64,000 nucleotides of DNA, taken from assembly GCA_958510875.1 (NCBI GenBank), contig OY294067.1, positions 136,617,726 to 136,681,725 on the forward strand, in the 5' to 3' direction. Position 1 is the stretch's first letter; every line of letters starts with the position of its first letter. This DNA comes from Endomychus coccineus (taxonomy: Eukaryota; Arthropoda; Insecta; Coleoptera; Endomychidae). A model generated the notes under the pieces. That model was given only the letters and a program-made list of their open reading frames with translations. It searched no databases and had not been told where the DNA came from. This document shows, one piece after another, positions 11,653 through 21,900 of the stretch. The position numbers and the translations under genes were made by a program.

Positions 11653-13059
11653 TGCATATAATTTGGATCGTAGGCCTACAAAACCAGTCCTATATCTTTC
11701 CTCAGCAACCTCTCTGGGGAATGATAGCTGCCGCCCTGGAGCAGTGTAGGGCCTTGTATATACCCGACCTCAACCAATCGAGACGTTCATCGACAGGAAC
11801 CGTAAACCCTATGGTTACAACTATATTAAGTTCCATTTATCGTCATTGGGAGATAGCTCAATTTTCTCCTGGCATATGAAGAACACCTTGTGTCTCTTAT
11901 ATGCCGACCCTCAACCAAACGACTAGTTCGTCGACAGGAACCGTAAACCCTATGGTTACAACTATATTAAGTTCCATTTATCGTCATTGGGAGATAGCTC
12001 AATTTTCTCCTGCCTTATGAAGAACACCTTGTGTCTCTTATATACCGGTCCTCTACCAAACGGCTTGTTCATGATGGTGAAGATTTGCTGAATCACCACT
12101 CTCTAGTGCCACAAGATTCCTAATAAATTCACCAGTTCGTACATCCCATAGTTTAGCAGCTTGAGCTGTTTTTCACATATTTCGCGATATTCAGAAGTTC
12201 TAACCCTGAACAACAGCAGCTGTACCGAATGGTTCGGGCATTTGTAACCGCTCTTTCTTGGAACTCTTCCAATTGGTTAATATCGGCTACATATTCTTAT
12301 CCTCAAACCAACTATCCAAACAGGTGTCTTGAAAGATTGGTGAATTGGATGTTGTAAAGTACTTGAACTCCGTCAATACCTGCTCTGCTTTGACGATTCG
12401 AAATTCTCCGCAGAATACTGAATTAACCTTAATTGACTCGTTCATTTTTGAACATTTTATTAGGCCTTATGTTAGGTGAAATAGCTGTCTGTTCTGGCTT
12501 ATGGAGAACATCTTATGTCTCTTATATGCCTGTCCTCTACCAAACGACTCATTCATGATGGTGAATACTTGCTGAGCGCAATAGCTGAATCACTACTCTC
12601 TCTAGCGCCTAGTTTCCAATTTTACCAATATCTGTTGGTTCTAAACTATTGAAACTGTTTTCTTCATTATCAGGAGTGTAGGGTAATCTTCTCGGTATGT
12701 TAGCTGCCTGTTTCCACTTTGGCAATACCTGTTGGTTCTAAACTGTTGAAACTATTTTCTTCATTATCAGGAGTGTAGGGTAATCTTCTCGGAATGCTAG
12801 CTGATGTGGACCAAACCTTGTTTTTTCATAAGCATACGCACTACAACAGTGTCTAAAAACCCGTGTATTTATCAGACGATCTTTGCTTTTTTTTAAAAAA
12901 AAATAACCCAAGTAGGTCTTTTGTTACAGAATTGCTATTATTTCGAATATTCAGTGCCAAATTTGATATTTATATTATACATGTTTGAGTACGGATCTGA
13001 TTCTTTATAATCGAAAGAGACTAAGACATATTTCGATCGAAAAACAAACAGCCTCTGCC

Positions 13060-13420
13060 GCAATGACAGCAACAAGAAGTCTCTAACACTTCAACACGTC
13101 TATCGACCATGTTGTTAAATCAAGAAGTCTCCAAGAAGTCTCTAACACTTCTGCATCGCCAACACTTCTATCAACCAAGCTGTCGCTACGCCTCGATCCG
13201 TCAACAAGAAGAAGTCTCTAACGCTAAAGGGCCAAGAAGTCTCTAACACTTCTAGAAGTCTCTAACACTTCAGCACGTCTATCGCCCATGTTGTTAAATC
13301 AAGAAGTCTCCAAGAAGTCTCTAACACTTCTACCTCACCAACACTTCTATCAACCAAGCTATCGCCACGCTTCGATCATCAGAAACACGCTTCTTCACCA
13401 ACCATCTACATCAGCAGCCT
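13060..13420 (+). repeat. Imperfect tandem repeat of an aagaagtctctaacacttc unit
   Basis: A 19-20-bp unit, aagaagtctctaacacttc, and larger blocks (caagaagtctccaagaagtc followed by caacacttctatcaaccaagc) recur at about 13075-13200 and about 13245-13370. The array has one short open frame (13288-13470), which I treat as a by-product of the repeat. Confidence 0.75.
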
Positions 13421-13594
13421 CTAACGCTCGCAACAACGATGTCTCTGCAGAAAATGTGTCTATCTCTTGATCGATTTATACATAATATAATGTAGGTTAC
13501 TGAGATTTTTCTCATGTTTTTTCTTTCTTTTACAGTTGGGGTATAACAACAGGACTGGAACTTCTGAATATCAAAAAAGGGGGCTCTCAACAGG

Positions 13595-14769
13595 CAGCTA
13601 AACGATTCCATCCATGATTGAGCCCCCTACCCCGCTCCAGGGCGGCAGCTATCATTCCCTGGAGCACCCTTGGTCCGGGGGCTGCACCCAAATCAGGCAG
13701 CTATCCATCCTTGAAACCCCCGGACAATCTACCTCAAAGGGGGCTCTCATCAGGCAGCTATCCATCCTAACCGTGGTAGAGCCCCCACCCCCGCTCCCGG
13801 CAGCTATCACCCTTGGAGCCCCCATCATCGATCCAGGGATTATCCACAAGACATCGCAATGATGAACGAGTCGTTTGTTTGAGGATGGTCCCTGGATCAA
13901 CCATCAGGATTGTAATCTAAATTATAAATATAGTTTCAGAGCTAGAAACAAAAATTTATGCAGCCATCTAACTTAAATAAATAAATATAAATACACTTTT
14001 GTTTTTATTACCTACGTATAATGTTCCTCAAAGTGATTCAGATTATTATGTTATCTTTTCAAGTATTCTAGTATGAGTAGTAGCTGTTATCAAACAGTTT
14101 GCGGTTCTCTCTTATCTCGAGTATTGAAGCCAATAAAGATTCATATAGCAATATTCCGTTAGTATCATAGTAATTGGGGCAATATACCTCTAGAGGAATT
14201 CATCGGTGGTATAAAATTAATTGTAAAGACAGGTTATTTCAGTTTCAATAATGTTTTCACAGTCAGATTTTTGGTTGTCAAATTTAAACCCATAATAGCC
14301 AGGATGGGGTTTTACTAGATAGCTGTCTCATAATAACAAATCGTTAAAGATTCATCGTGAGAGTTATCAATCTCGATCATGAAGAATCTCAAATGAGTCT
14401 CTACAGGTGATAATAGTCAAATATATTCATTTAGACCCAGCCAAATTTCTCGAAGGTTCGCAAATGATAATAATATTGCATACAAAACAGGTTAGTTACA
14501 TGGGGAAATATCGAAATTTTCAAATAAAAAAGGTGAAAGTAGTGGGTTAATTTCTACAGCTGATTTAACCTCGCATCGATGAATATTCAATAATTCCAAC
14601 ACCCAACCCTTCTTTCGTGGAATTTCCTTGAGAAATATCTCGAAAATGGGGGACAGTTGTGAAAATTATAGAACTACTTTTTCGTCGTTTTTAAACGGTG
14701 AATTTTATCGGTAGGATGGGGTTATATGATAGGAATAAAACTCTTTATATGCAATAATCTTTACTGAAA
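13595..14769. other. GC-rich repeat island followed by a gene-free stretch
   Basis: Positions 13595-13830 are unusually GC-rich for the element and repeat ggggctctcatcaggcagctatcc-like blocks three times with gagcccccac and ggagcaccctt motifs. From about 13900 to 14769 there is AT-rich sequence without a credible open frame. It includes the inverted copy of the tgtttctag motif at about 13925-13966. Confidence 0.55.
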
Positions 14770-15312
14770 TTACATATTTCTGAAACCCGGGATATCTTCT
14801 TCTTCTTCATATACAAATGTTAATTTACAATTTTCATCCATACTATACAGGCTATTGTTGATTTTTACAGATGATGTAGATTTATTTTCAATGAATGGCG
14901 GCTTATCTGAGTATCCTTTGATGAAACACATGTTTACAACGACATTCCCATCCTTTTCTACCCGTTCCATCGCCCTCCAAATAGGCTCAACTATATTTTC
15001 CGTAGTCCATTGTTGACCTTGAATTTCCACAGTATCGAAAAGGTGAATGCTTTGCGGTGTACAATATTGGAATTTTGCCTCTATCCTCAAAACATTTTGT
15101 ATGTTTTTTCCTGAGAGGTTATGTTCAAGTAGAAATTTCTGACCTAGGGCTCCGTAGGGTGTCTGTTGGAATGCCCGAAGCATCATTCGATCAAACACCG
15201 GTGTGAACTGCATCAAGAAAGATAATTTCATATCGGAATGTTTACTTAACTTATGCCTTTTCACATTGTACTTTCTAGTATAGCTTTTTTGGCATAACTC
15301 GCAGGAGTACAT
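14770..15312 (-). CDS. C2H2 zinc-finger protein of the Maverick (180 aa)
   Basis: The protein opens with a classical C2H2 finger (CELC, twelve residues, then H-x4-H within about the first 26 residues). A domain I do not recognise follows: a mixed alpha/beta region ending in an acidic tail (EEEEDI). It starts at an ATG 72 bp before the end of the neighbouring metalloproteinase gene and has the same orientation. A single finger suggests nucleic-acid or protein binding; nothing more can be read from the sequence. It could be a domesticated host gene or a Maverick accessory gene. Confidence 0.75.
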   Translation of the reverse strand: MYSCELCQKSYTRKYNVKRHKLSKHSDMKLSFLMQFTPVFDRMMLRAFQQTPYGALGQKFLLEHNLSGKNIQNVLRIEAKFQYCTPQSIHLFDTVEIQGQQWTTENIVEPIWRAMERVEKDGNVVVNMCFIKGYSDKPPFIENKSTSSVKINNSLYSMDENCKLTFVYEEEEDIPGFRNM

Positions 15313-15384
15313 GTTTAGCGTGTGTGTTCGCTACGACACCTGATTAATAACTGACACCTCCATTGTTCGCTCCAATATATATAC

Positions 15385-16911
15385 TCAAACCACCTGTTGT
15401 TGTTGTTGTTCAATGTCTTCTTCTTCATCATCTTCTGGGGAGAGTAGGGTTTCGGGTGTATGTCTTGATAGAATCTCGCGCAACAATTCTTTCAACTGGT
15501 CGAACAAGCTCACGTTTGGACATTGTATTCCGAAAATGTTTGGATTGAATTTTTCCACTTTCACCAGGGTATGAAGGAACTCGTTATAGTGATAAACCAT
15601 ATCTTTCTGGAAAAAATATAGTATTCCATCGATGTAGCGAAAAGCGGCCGAGATGGGTGTAGGGGCAGTATAAAAGAGTTTTGTTATCAGTCCGTGATAT
15701 TTCGTTGTGAAGTCACACTCGTTGATTTCGATGAAATAATAATTGTTGTAAAAAATATATGTACGTCCTGTATATGAGCTCACCACACCTTGTATATGAA
15801 CATTAGGTACCCTCATTGCATTTGAATAGGATTTTGGCCAGCCTTTAACCAACTGTAAGCTAGGAAATTCCATCATATATACCATTCTATCTATGAAAAA
15901 TACAATCTCTCCTGAGGGTCTTTGATAAATTGCAGATATTTTTCGGAAGTTGGCCGGTAAAAACGGTAGCCAGTCGGTAATTAACATCGGCTGCTCCATA
16001 ATTTTCGTTTCTAATTCCATTACCCAAACCCACTTTCCATAGAAAATATACAAGCGTTGGTTCACCACCAGGAAGGTGTGCAGTCTCTTCATATTACATA
16101 TATCTGGAGGGGTGGGCGGTTTGGTTGTAGTAGTGGTGGGTGTGGGTTTTAAGGACACAGGCCTATTGGTCGTTGTTGGTTTTCCATATAGACTCTGTAC
16201 ACTATAAATATCATCGTTACTCAAAGTAATATTAGAAAAGTCTTTAGGCTCTTCGTAAAATGCAAACATTACAGACTCGTTATCACTCGTGTGATCTAGA
16301 CCTATTGCATGACCGATTTCGTGTAACAGTACAGCAAACAAACTTGATTCGTTATAAGCGGGCTTCGTTTTTGTTTCACACCAGTTTTCATCTCGATCCA
16401 GATGTATTTCGACAGTTGACCCATCACTTGATGGAAAATCCGAATGTGCAAGAATCGTTCCAGGTCCATCAAACAACCCTGAACACACCCCATTGTTCGT
16501 AACTCTGCGATGCATTCCTCTCTGATACGAAATGAGTATATCGGTTGTGTTACCCCTTGTATATTCAAAACTCAGTCCAGAATATTTGCTCCACACTTCA
16601 AATACCTCTGTGGTCAATCTAAGCAGTTGAGTTGAGGCAAATCTGAATCTCCATGTCAATTTCGACTTCAACCATCTGGATGTTGTTCTGTATTGAGAAG
16701 GGTCATCAGCCACTCCACACCTTTTCGTATTCATCAATTTCAAAGTCTCATTATTTAGGGTACCGTCTATTGGTAGTCTATAGAATTCTTGAAACACTCT
16801 CAGGGCATCCTCTGTTTCGCTCAATCCGTTGGAATTTTCCGACATATACCCATATTTTACTAGATATTCGTTAGCCAGGGCTCCGGCAAAGCATAGAATG
16901 AATAATAACAT
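15385..16911 (-). CDS. Matrix metalloproteinase with hemopexin domain, Maverick cargo (508 aa)
   Basis: A secreted zinc endopeptidase of the MMP family. Visible in order: a signal peptide (about 1-14); a peptidoglycan-binding-like prodomain (about 15-60); a cysteine switch, RCGVADD, with C65; the catalytic domain with HEIGHAIGLDH (H197, E198, H201, H207) and Met-turn M215; a Thr/Pro-rich hinge (about 245-270); and a hemopexin-like C-terminal region bounded by C272 and C464. An acidic and glutamine-rich tail follows, encoded by a CAA/CAG-type run. All catalytic and latency residues are present, so the gene looks functional. It sits just inside the right TIR. MMPs are animal proteins, so capture from an arthropod host is the likely origin. 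The gene appears intronless. Confidence 0.93.
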   Translation of the reverse strand: MLLFILCFAGALANEYLVKYGYMSENSNGLSETEDALRVFQEFYRLPIDGTLNNETLKLMNTKRCGVADDPSQYRTTSRWLKSKLTWRFRFASTQLLRLTTEVFEVWSKYSGLSFEYTRGNTTDILISYQRGMHRRVTNNGVCSGLFDGPGTILAHSDFPSSDGSTVEIHLDRDENWCETKTKPAYNESSLFAVLLHEIGHAIGLDHTSDNESVMFAFYEEPKDFSNITLSNDDIYSVQSLYGKPTTTNRPVSLKPTPTTTTTKPPTPPDICNMKRLHTFLVVNQRLYIFYGKWVWVMELETKIMEQPMLITDWLPFLPANFRKISAIYQRPSGEIVFFIDRMVYMMEFPSLQLVKGWPKSYSNAMRVPNVHIQGVVSSYTGRTYIFYNNYYFIEINECDFTTKYHGLITKLFYTAPTPISAAFRYIDGILYFFQKDMVYHYNEFLHTLVKVEKFNPNIFGIQCPNVSLFDQLKELLREILSRHTPETLLSPEDDEEEDIEQQQQQVV

Positions 16912-17023
16912 GTTGCTCTATCGACAGCTTTACACATAATGCCTTACCTATCTGAAACTCTTATATATATTACAAAAGGCCTTCCCTACTTGAAACTCTT
17001 ATTCGTAGATTGTGTCCATTTGA

Positions 17024-18129
17024 TGAAATAGGTATATTGTAACTATATGTAAATAATAATAACTATATGTAAAATGAAACACTAACCTCTGCTTACATCC
17101 AGTGATTATATTCAATGGTATCTCACAAACAAGTAACTCACCTCTGTGAGAGAGTATACTGGGAAAACTGTATATTTTCTATGTGTATTTTCTAACTGAT
17201 GGCTGTTCAAACTACCTCATTAGATTCTAATAATGTGAAATCATACTTATTATTTCAATAACTAAATGTTAGCTTCAGCAGCAGCAGCTATGTATTTTAT
17301 AATCTAGCTTAAGGGTTAGGTCTAAAATTTGTAAATCATGGTTGTTGTAATAAGGTGGTCTATCTATATCGTTTTTCATGTCGTTTTATCGTTTTTCATG
17401 TCGTTTTCGTCACGCTGATCGCTAACCTCGATCACATGAGCTGCTTTGTGCTCTAGATATTCGTTCGCCTTGGATTGCGAGGTAGCATAGAATGATTAAT
17501 AACATGTTGTTCTATCGGCCTGGCATATATATCTACAATCGTGGAAATTTTTGAAGCGTGGAGAAACAAATGTCGGGGTCCGAGCCTGGTAAATGCCTGG
17601 GTCCGAGCCTGGTAAATATTAACATTATCATATAAATATTTGCGGTTTCTAACGCGTTGCAATCTTACTATATGTTTCACAAACAGATATGATTTATCCA
17701 TTTAACAACGATAAATTGAATTATTTCATTTTAATAATAATTTAACGCGTTGTGTTTCAAACAGATATGATTTACCCGTTTAACCGCAATTGTTACTATA
17801 GAATGATGAGTTGAATTAAGTTTATTTTCATTCACAGACTCTCGACTATCTCGTATCTTTTGTCAGAGAATATGTTTACGCTGAAATTCTCCCTCACGCT
17901 CTGCTGTGAGACCTTGTATATGCCCCAACCCTACAAGCTGATTCGTGAGACCTTGTATACAGGTTGATTACCACAAAACCCTAGCAGAAGGTCAGACACC
18001 CTAGAGGTCAGAGACGACCACACCCTAGAGGTCACACCATCTACCCAACTGTACCGCGCATGCGCTACTGGTTGCCTACATCTGATAAGGCTCTCTGTCT
18101 GGGCCGCCCAAGGTGCCGCATTGCCTACT
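17024..18129 (-). repeat. Maverick right terminal inverted repeat
   Basis: This is the reverse complement of the left TIR, collinear for the outer 677 bp (17453-18129). It is about 390 bp shorter than the left copy because the minisatellite has only about two units here (17370-17412). It contains about 100 bp around 17185-17290 not found in the left copy. Confidence 0.9.
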
Positions 18130-18135
18130 TATACC
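18130..18135. repeat. Target site duplication, right copy (tatacc)
   Basis: Identical to 183-188 and directly abutting the right terminus ...gcctact. Confidence 0.93.
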
Positions 18136-18400
18136 ATACGTATTGATGCGAGAATAAATTAGACGCATCAGTGTAGTACGTCTCTAATATGTCGACGTAT
18201 TTATCGAACGGTACGTCGTTCGCAGACGGAGCTAAAGATTTAAGATTTTCTCGTAAATTTCGGTCACCGCCGTGTCCATTACTGCCGCCGCCGCCGCCGC
18301 CGCCGCCGAAATCGTCATCGTAGTAGTAGTTTTTATCGTTATTACGACGAGGCGACGAACGGGGTAAGATTTTGTTTTCGTTCACGTGCGAAGACGACAT
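18130..18400 (-). pseudogene. 5' part of a viral gene interrupted by the Maverick
   Basis: The frame starts at ATG 18400 (an earlier in-frame TTG at 18424 is less likely). It has a polyglycine run (about residues 30-38) and a more globular end. It then runs into the transposon, where a TAG follows within two codons. Across the element the frame would stay open into 1-182. An alternative ATG in another frame lies at 18137-18135. Product unrecognised. In this molecule the gene is broken. Confidence 0.65.
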
Positions 18401-18643
18401 CTTATGTGTAGACGAGAACGACAATTTTCTCTTTGTACGAGAGAGAGAGAGAAAAAAAGACGTCGAACGGGAGAGAATCGTGTACGAACGGGAAATCGAA
18501 CATTGAAATAAACGATTAAAAAATAATTTTTATTATACAATGAACAAAGCTATATAATATTAAGTTTGTCGTCGTCGTCGTCGTCGTCGTCGTCGTTATT
18601 CATGTTGACGGGGCTCCGGCGGCGATGGCGATGGTTGTGCCTG

Positions 18644-19975
18644 CTAATTAGATGGTACTTTGAATCCCCAGCGAACGTACCCCTTCAGATAACAATTGTT
18701 AGTTTCCGTCCAGCATAGCTTGAAATTCACAGCGGATACGTAAATTTGTTCGTCTCGCAAATCCTCCAGGTCGCAACTGGTCAAATACGATTGTTCTTCC
18801 ACGTCTTGTACCGCGAAACAACCGAACGCGTTCGCACTCTTCGTAAAACCGGTCGTGGGCTGCAGATATAACGCGCTTCCGGTAATTTCATCACGCGAAC
18901 TTATAAAGGTGTCGAACGACGAATGTCTCGCGATTCCCACCAATTGTACATCGTTTATAGATTTTTCGTTGAGTGCCACCTCTCGCGAATACTTTCCACT
19001 CGCCGACAGCGAACGCTGGTAGTTGTCGTGGTCGGCAGCGTCTAAAGCGTCCAACGTCGCGCGCCACGTTTCACGGAGATTCATTATTTGTCTACAACCT
19101 TCTCGCATGATAGTTTGGATGTTCGTCGTGATGGGACCGGCACGATTTATCAGATCGAAACTGATATCTTTCTTCTGATTGGAAGTGGAGCGCGACGATA
19201 GCGACGCCAACACGACGCAACCGTAACCGAAATTGTTTATATCGAACGACAACGCTTTCGTGTTGGACGACTTTATATCGCTACGATCTCTCGATATCGG
19301 AAACGCTACTCGTAATTTTTTAGTTATGCCGGCGATCACGTTTTCTGGCAACGGGTCGAACGAAGCGTCCACGCACAATTGTGAGTTACGATCGTACAAC
19401 GTGAAAAAGAACATTTTCAAATAGCTAGATATGTGTTTCTCGTTATTTCTATCGAAATCGGCCGTATCACCGACGTGATATTTCGTCATCATCGGCAGCT
19501 TTACAGATTTCACGTTGGCCGCAACGTTCCCGATGGTACGACTCCCACATATTTTCTCCACGCACAATTTCGCTTGTTCTTTGTCGATGTAGGAATATTT
19601 CACGGCGATCGATTGATTCCGCTCCATGTAAGAATCCACTAAATCGTCGGTGCGTTCTCTTTTATTCTCGTCCGACCGCCGAACGTTATTATCGGACCGT
19701 TTTTTATCGGTAATACCCGATACAGAAGCGACAACACCACCACCGCCGATAACAAAATCATCTTCGACCGAACCAAATCCATCGTTACCGGGTGACATAT
19801 ATTCTGGCGACTCGATATCGTACGGTTGGCTTTCGGGCACGTCTGCGAATAACTGAACGCGCCGACACTTCGATACCACGTCCTTTCTATCGTCGCCGCC
19901 GCCGGTCCCGCGTCTCTTCTGTAGTATCGTAGGTATATGGCGATTTTTGTTCGGACGAGGTGGTGGGTACGACAT
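18644..19975 (-). CDS. Unrecognised viral protein (443 aa)
   Basis: The N-terminal about 120 residues are disordered (proline-, glycine- and charge-rich), with a motif HIPTILQKRR shared with the neighbouring gene at 20024-20410. Residues about 120-443 look globular, without membrane segments. A structural or DNA-binding role is possible, but nothing identifies it. It is followed by (GTC)n-type triplet repeats at 18567-18598. The start is a clear ATG. Confidence 0.75.
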   Translation of the reverse strand: MSYPPPRPNKNRHIPTILQKRRGTGGGDDRKDVVSKCRRVQLFADVPESQPYDIESPEYMSPGNDGFGSVEDDFVIGGGGVVASVSGITDKKRSDNNVRRSDENKRERTDDLVDSYMERNQSIAVKYSYIDKEQAKLCVEKICGSRTIGNVAANVKSVKLPMMTKYHVGDTADFDRNNEKHISSYLKMFFFTLYDRNSQLCVDASFDPLPENVIAGITKKLRVAFPISRDRSDIKSSNTKALSFDINNFGYGCVVLASLSSRSTSNQKKDISFDLINRAGPITTNIQTIMREGCRQIMNLRETWRATLDALDAADHDNYQRSLSASGKYSREVALNEKSINDVQLVGIARHSSFDTFISSRDEITGSALYLQPTTGFTKSANAFGCFAVQDVEEQSYLTSCDLEDLRDEQIYVSAVNFKLCWTETNNCYLKGYVRWGFKVPSN

Positions 19976-20023
19976 CGTGGGTTTATACGAACGTGGTGAC
20001 GGCGATCTGTCGACGATAATGTC

Positions 20024-20410
20024 CTAGACGATAATATCCTCCTCGTCGGGGTCCGAATCGATAACCATGTTACTCGGCGATGGTTTCTTGTTAGTTGTCG
20101 AAGTCGACGGGGTCCGTTGCGAAGGTGAAAATGCCGGCGGCGAAGTAGGTGACAGAGATTCCGGCGAATCGATATCGAACGATTGACTATCGAGCACGTC
20201 GGCGAACGGATTACCGCTCCGGCACTTCGGTACCGTGTCGTTGTTATCGTCGACTCCGTTCTCGCGTCTCTTCTGTAGTATCGTAGGTATATAATGATTA
20301 TGATTCCTATTCGGACAAGGTGGTGGACACGACATTTCGGGTTTATTCGAGCGTGGTGACGGCAATCTATCGATGATATCTCCGTCCTCTTCCAAATTTT
20401 TACCGTACAT
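20024..20410 (-). CDS. Partial paralog of the 443-aa protein's N-terminus (128 aa)
   Basis: Residues about 25-85 align with residues about 1-65 of the 443-aa protein (shared IPTILQKRR, then PFADVLDSQSFDIDSPES against LFADVPESQPYDIESPE). The C-terminal domain of the larger protein is missing and is replaced by a Ser/Thr/Pro-rich acidic tail. It is either a truncated tandem duplicate or a small disordered protein. Function unknown. Confidence 0.6.
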   Translation of the reverse strand: MYGKNLEEDGDIIDRLPSPRSNKPEMSCPPPCPNRNHNHYIPTILQKRRENGVDDNNDTVPKCRSGNPFADVLDSQSFDIDSPESLSPTSPPAFSPSQRTPSTSTTNKKPSPSNMVIDSDPDEEDIIV

Positions 20411-20580
20411 CTTCGTTCGTCGGCGAAACGAATCGGAAATTATACACGAATCTGTACGTACTGATAATAGCCGTGAGGATAACTGGGTTGGAACACGATG
20501 ACTACTACTACGACTACTACTACCACCACTAATACTATAACAACAGCAAAAGGTAGGAACTAACTGATGTTCTGGTACGA

Positions 20581-21900
20581 TTATCCTGCCTCTTTTATAC
20601 GGTTGCCCGTGATGTCATTTCCCGCTATCGAGTCTGCGTGAGCGTTCTTATCGTTCCCGTTCCCACCGTCGAATTTTTCGTACACGTCGATAAGCTTCAT
20701 CACGATAGCTATAAAGATACCGCCCAGTACGAACACGCAGCAGAATTCGAAAACGTATAGTAGCACACCGACCGTGTCCGTCATTCCGTCCCATACTTGC
20801 TTCGGTAATTCCGTGATGATGTCGGACAGCAACGTGCCGATATTCGGCGTATCTTTACACACGTAAATATCCTTGGGATCGATCATATCTTCGATCGGCA
20901 AATATTGTAACGAATTTTTCGGTGCGTTGATATCGCAACGACGACATTGCCTCCGGTCCGGCTCTTTGACGTCCATAAGTTCCGACGGCCATCCTTTACA
21001 TATACTATTATGGAACGAGCGCGGCAAATTGTTACAGGTGTTCTTCACTTGCACTTCGACGTGCGCACAACTGCATTGGACCAGTTTGCACGTTACCAGT
21101 TCACCCGAACGAGTCGTGTAAATTCTCCAACAGCCGGCCATTCGTTTGGCGTTCTCCACGATGTGACTGAACAAAGCGTAAAGACCGACGCCGACGGTCA
21201 ACGTGACGAAGACGCCCTTAAAGGTGATATATCGTCGTCCTCCGCCGCTTTTTCGGGGTAGCGATTGTAGATTGTTTATCAATTTACGAAATTTCTTATT
21301 CGTCCGGTAAAGATGATCTAAACCGCCGTACGGTAGATCGGTACGTATTTTACGATTTAGTACGTCTTCGTTGCCGGTCAGGACGTTTTTCAACGATGCT
21401 TCGTTAGCGGACATTATCCGATCGAATTCGTGATCGGGAAAATTTTCTACAGCTAATTTTTTGAATACCTCCTTCACTTCGACCTTATCCAAATAATCGT
21501 TTACGAGCCCGTCGACGACCGACGATCTATTTTCGACGGGTACGTTTCGATAACGGTCGATAACATAATCCAAATCGCCGCGTCGTAAATGATGTGCTAT
21601 GTTATCTAACGGAGCGTTCCCGTCGATGTCGACGACGGTTTTCGATAGGGGCCGATACGATTGGCCGATGTTTCCACCGGTGAATCTGACGAATTCGACA
21701 TCGTCGATTAACGTACGTAATACGTGCGATATGGGCTGTATAACGTCGACAGGGATGCGACTACCGGCTCCGTGAGATAAAGCGTCAACGCTAAATTCGT
21801 TCGTTCGCAAACGTTTCAGAGCTGCTAAACCTTCGGACACGTCGGCTACTCCTCGATCGACACGTCTCAATTTGTTCAAACCTTTGGCTAACGTGTCCAT
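20581..21900 (-). CDS. pif-5: Per os infectivity factor 5 (ODV-E56-like), 439 aa
   Basis: A component of the occlusion-derived-virion entry machinery, expected in the virion envelope. The order of features matches the family: a basic N-terminal region; a region with NFPDHEFDRI like the FPET-containing part of ODV-E56; a first hydrophobic segment (GVFVTLTVGVGLYALFSHI, about 240-260); a cysteine-rich ectodomain with CKLVQCSC, CNNLPRS, CKGW and CRRCD; and a C-terminal transmembrane segment (VLLYVFEFCCVFVLGGIFIA, about 390-412). I choose ATG 21900, because the longer frame begins only with GTG at 21936. A CTAAG lies about 60 bp upstream. PIF-1 and PIF-3 follow divergently. Confidence 0.88.
   Translation of the reverse strand: MDTLAKGLNKLRRVDRGVADVSEGLAALKRLRTNEFSVDALSHGAGSRIPVDVIQPISHVLRTLIDDVEFVRFTGGNIGQSYRPLSKTVVDIDGNAPLDNIAHHLRRGDLDYVIDRYRNVPVENRSSVVDGLVNDYLDKVEVKEVFKKLAVENFPDHEFDRIMSANEASLKNVLTGNEDVLNRKIRTDLPYGGLDHLYRTNKKFRKLINNLQSLPRKSGGGRRYITFKGVFVTLTVGVGLYALFSHIVENAKRMAGCWRIYTTRSGELVTCKLVQCSCAHVEVQVKNTCNNLPRSFHNSICKGWPSELMDVKEPDRRQCRRCDINAPKNSLQYLPIEDMIDPKDIYVCKDTPNIGTLLSDIITELPKQVWDGMTDTVGVLLYVFEFCCVFVLGGIFIAIVMKLIDVYEKFDGGNGNDKNAHADSIAGNDITGNRIKEAG

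Larger units (their letters stand above)
9900..12840. repeat. Scrambled mosaic of polymerase-gene fragments and short repeats
   Basis: Fragments similar to the intact polymerase gene appear out of order: 10130-10250 and 11145-11255 resemble 6425-6600; 10308-10368 resembles 8847-8905; 12789-12815 resembles the end of the gene near 5656. Two motifs recur at fragment edges: gatattcagaagttcc (about 10078, 10591, 10944, 11493, 12186; inverted at 13558) and a tgcataaatttttgtttctag-like core (10252, 10402, 10863, 11068, 11256; inverted at about 13944). Positions 11801-11875 recur at 11940-12015, and about 12640-12700 recurs at about 12725-12800. No long open frame survives. Confidence 0.7.
189..18129. 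mobile_element. Maverick/Polinton element, complete with both termini
   Basis: Seen: a 17,941-bp element starting AG and ending CT, flanked by a perfect 6-bp duplication, with long terminal inverted repeats and a protein-primed family B DNA polymerase. Together these define a Maverick/Polinton. Its other intact genes are a C2H2 zinc-finger protein and a matrix metalloproteinase, all on the minus strand. No retrovirus-like integrase, FtsK/HerA ATPase, adenovirus-type protease or jelly-roll capsid gene was found, so it is probably non-autonomous. The outer 677 bp of the two ends are collinear without gaps and look identical, which suggests recent insertion. Base composition is AT-rich and CpG-poor compared with the flanking viral DNA. 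Confidence 0.93.

Noticed and set aside
13614..13900. Opposing 82-codon frames in the GC-rich island
   Set aside because: Repeat-derived, with no domain; both strands are open only because of the repeat composition.
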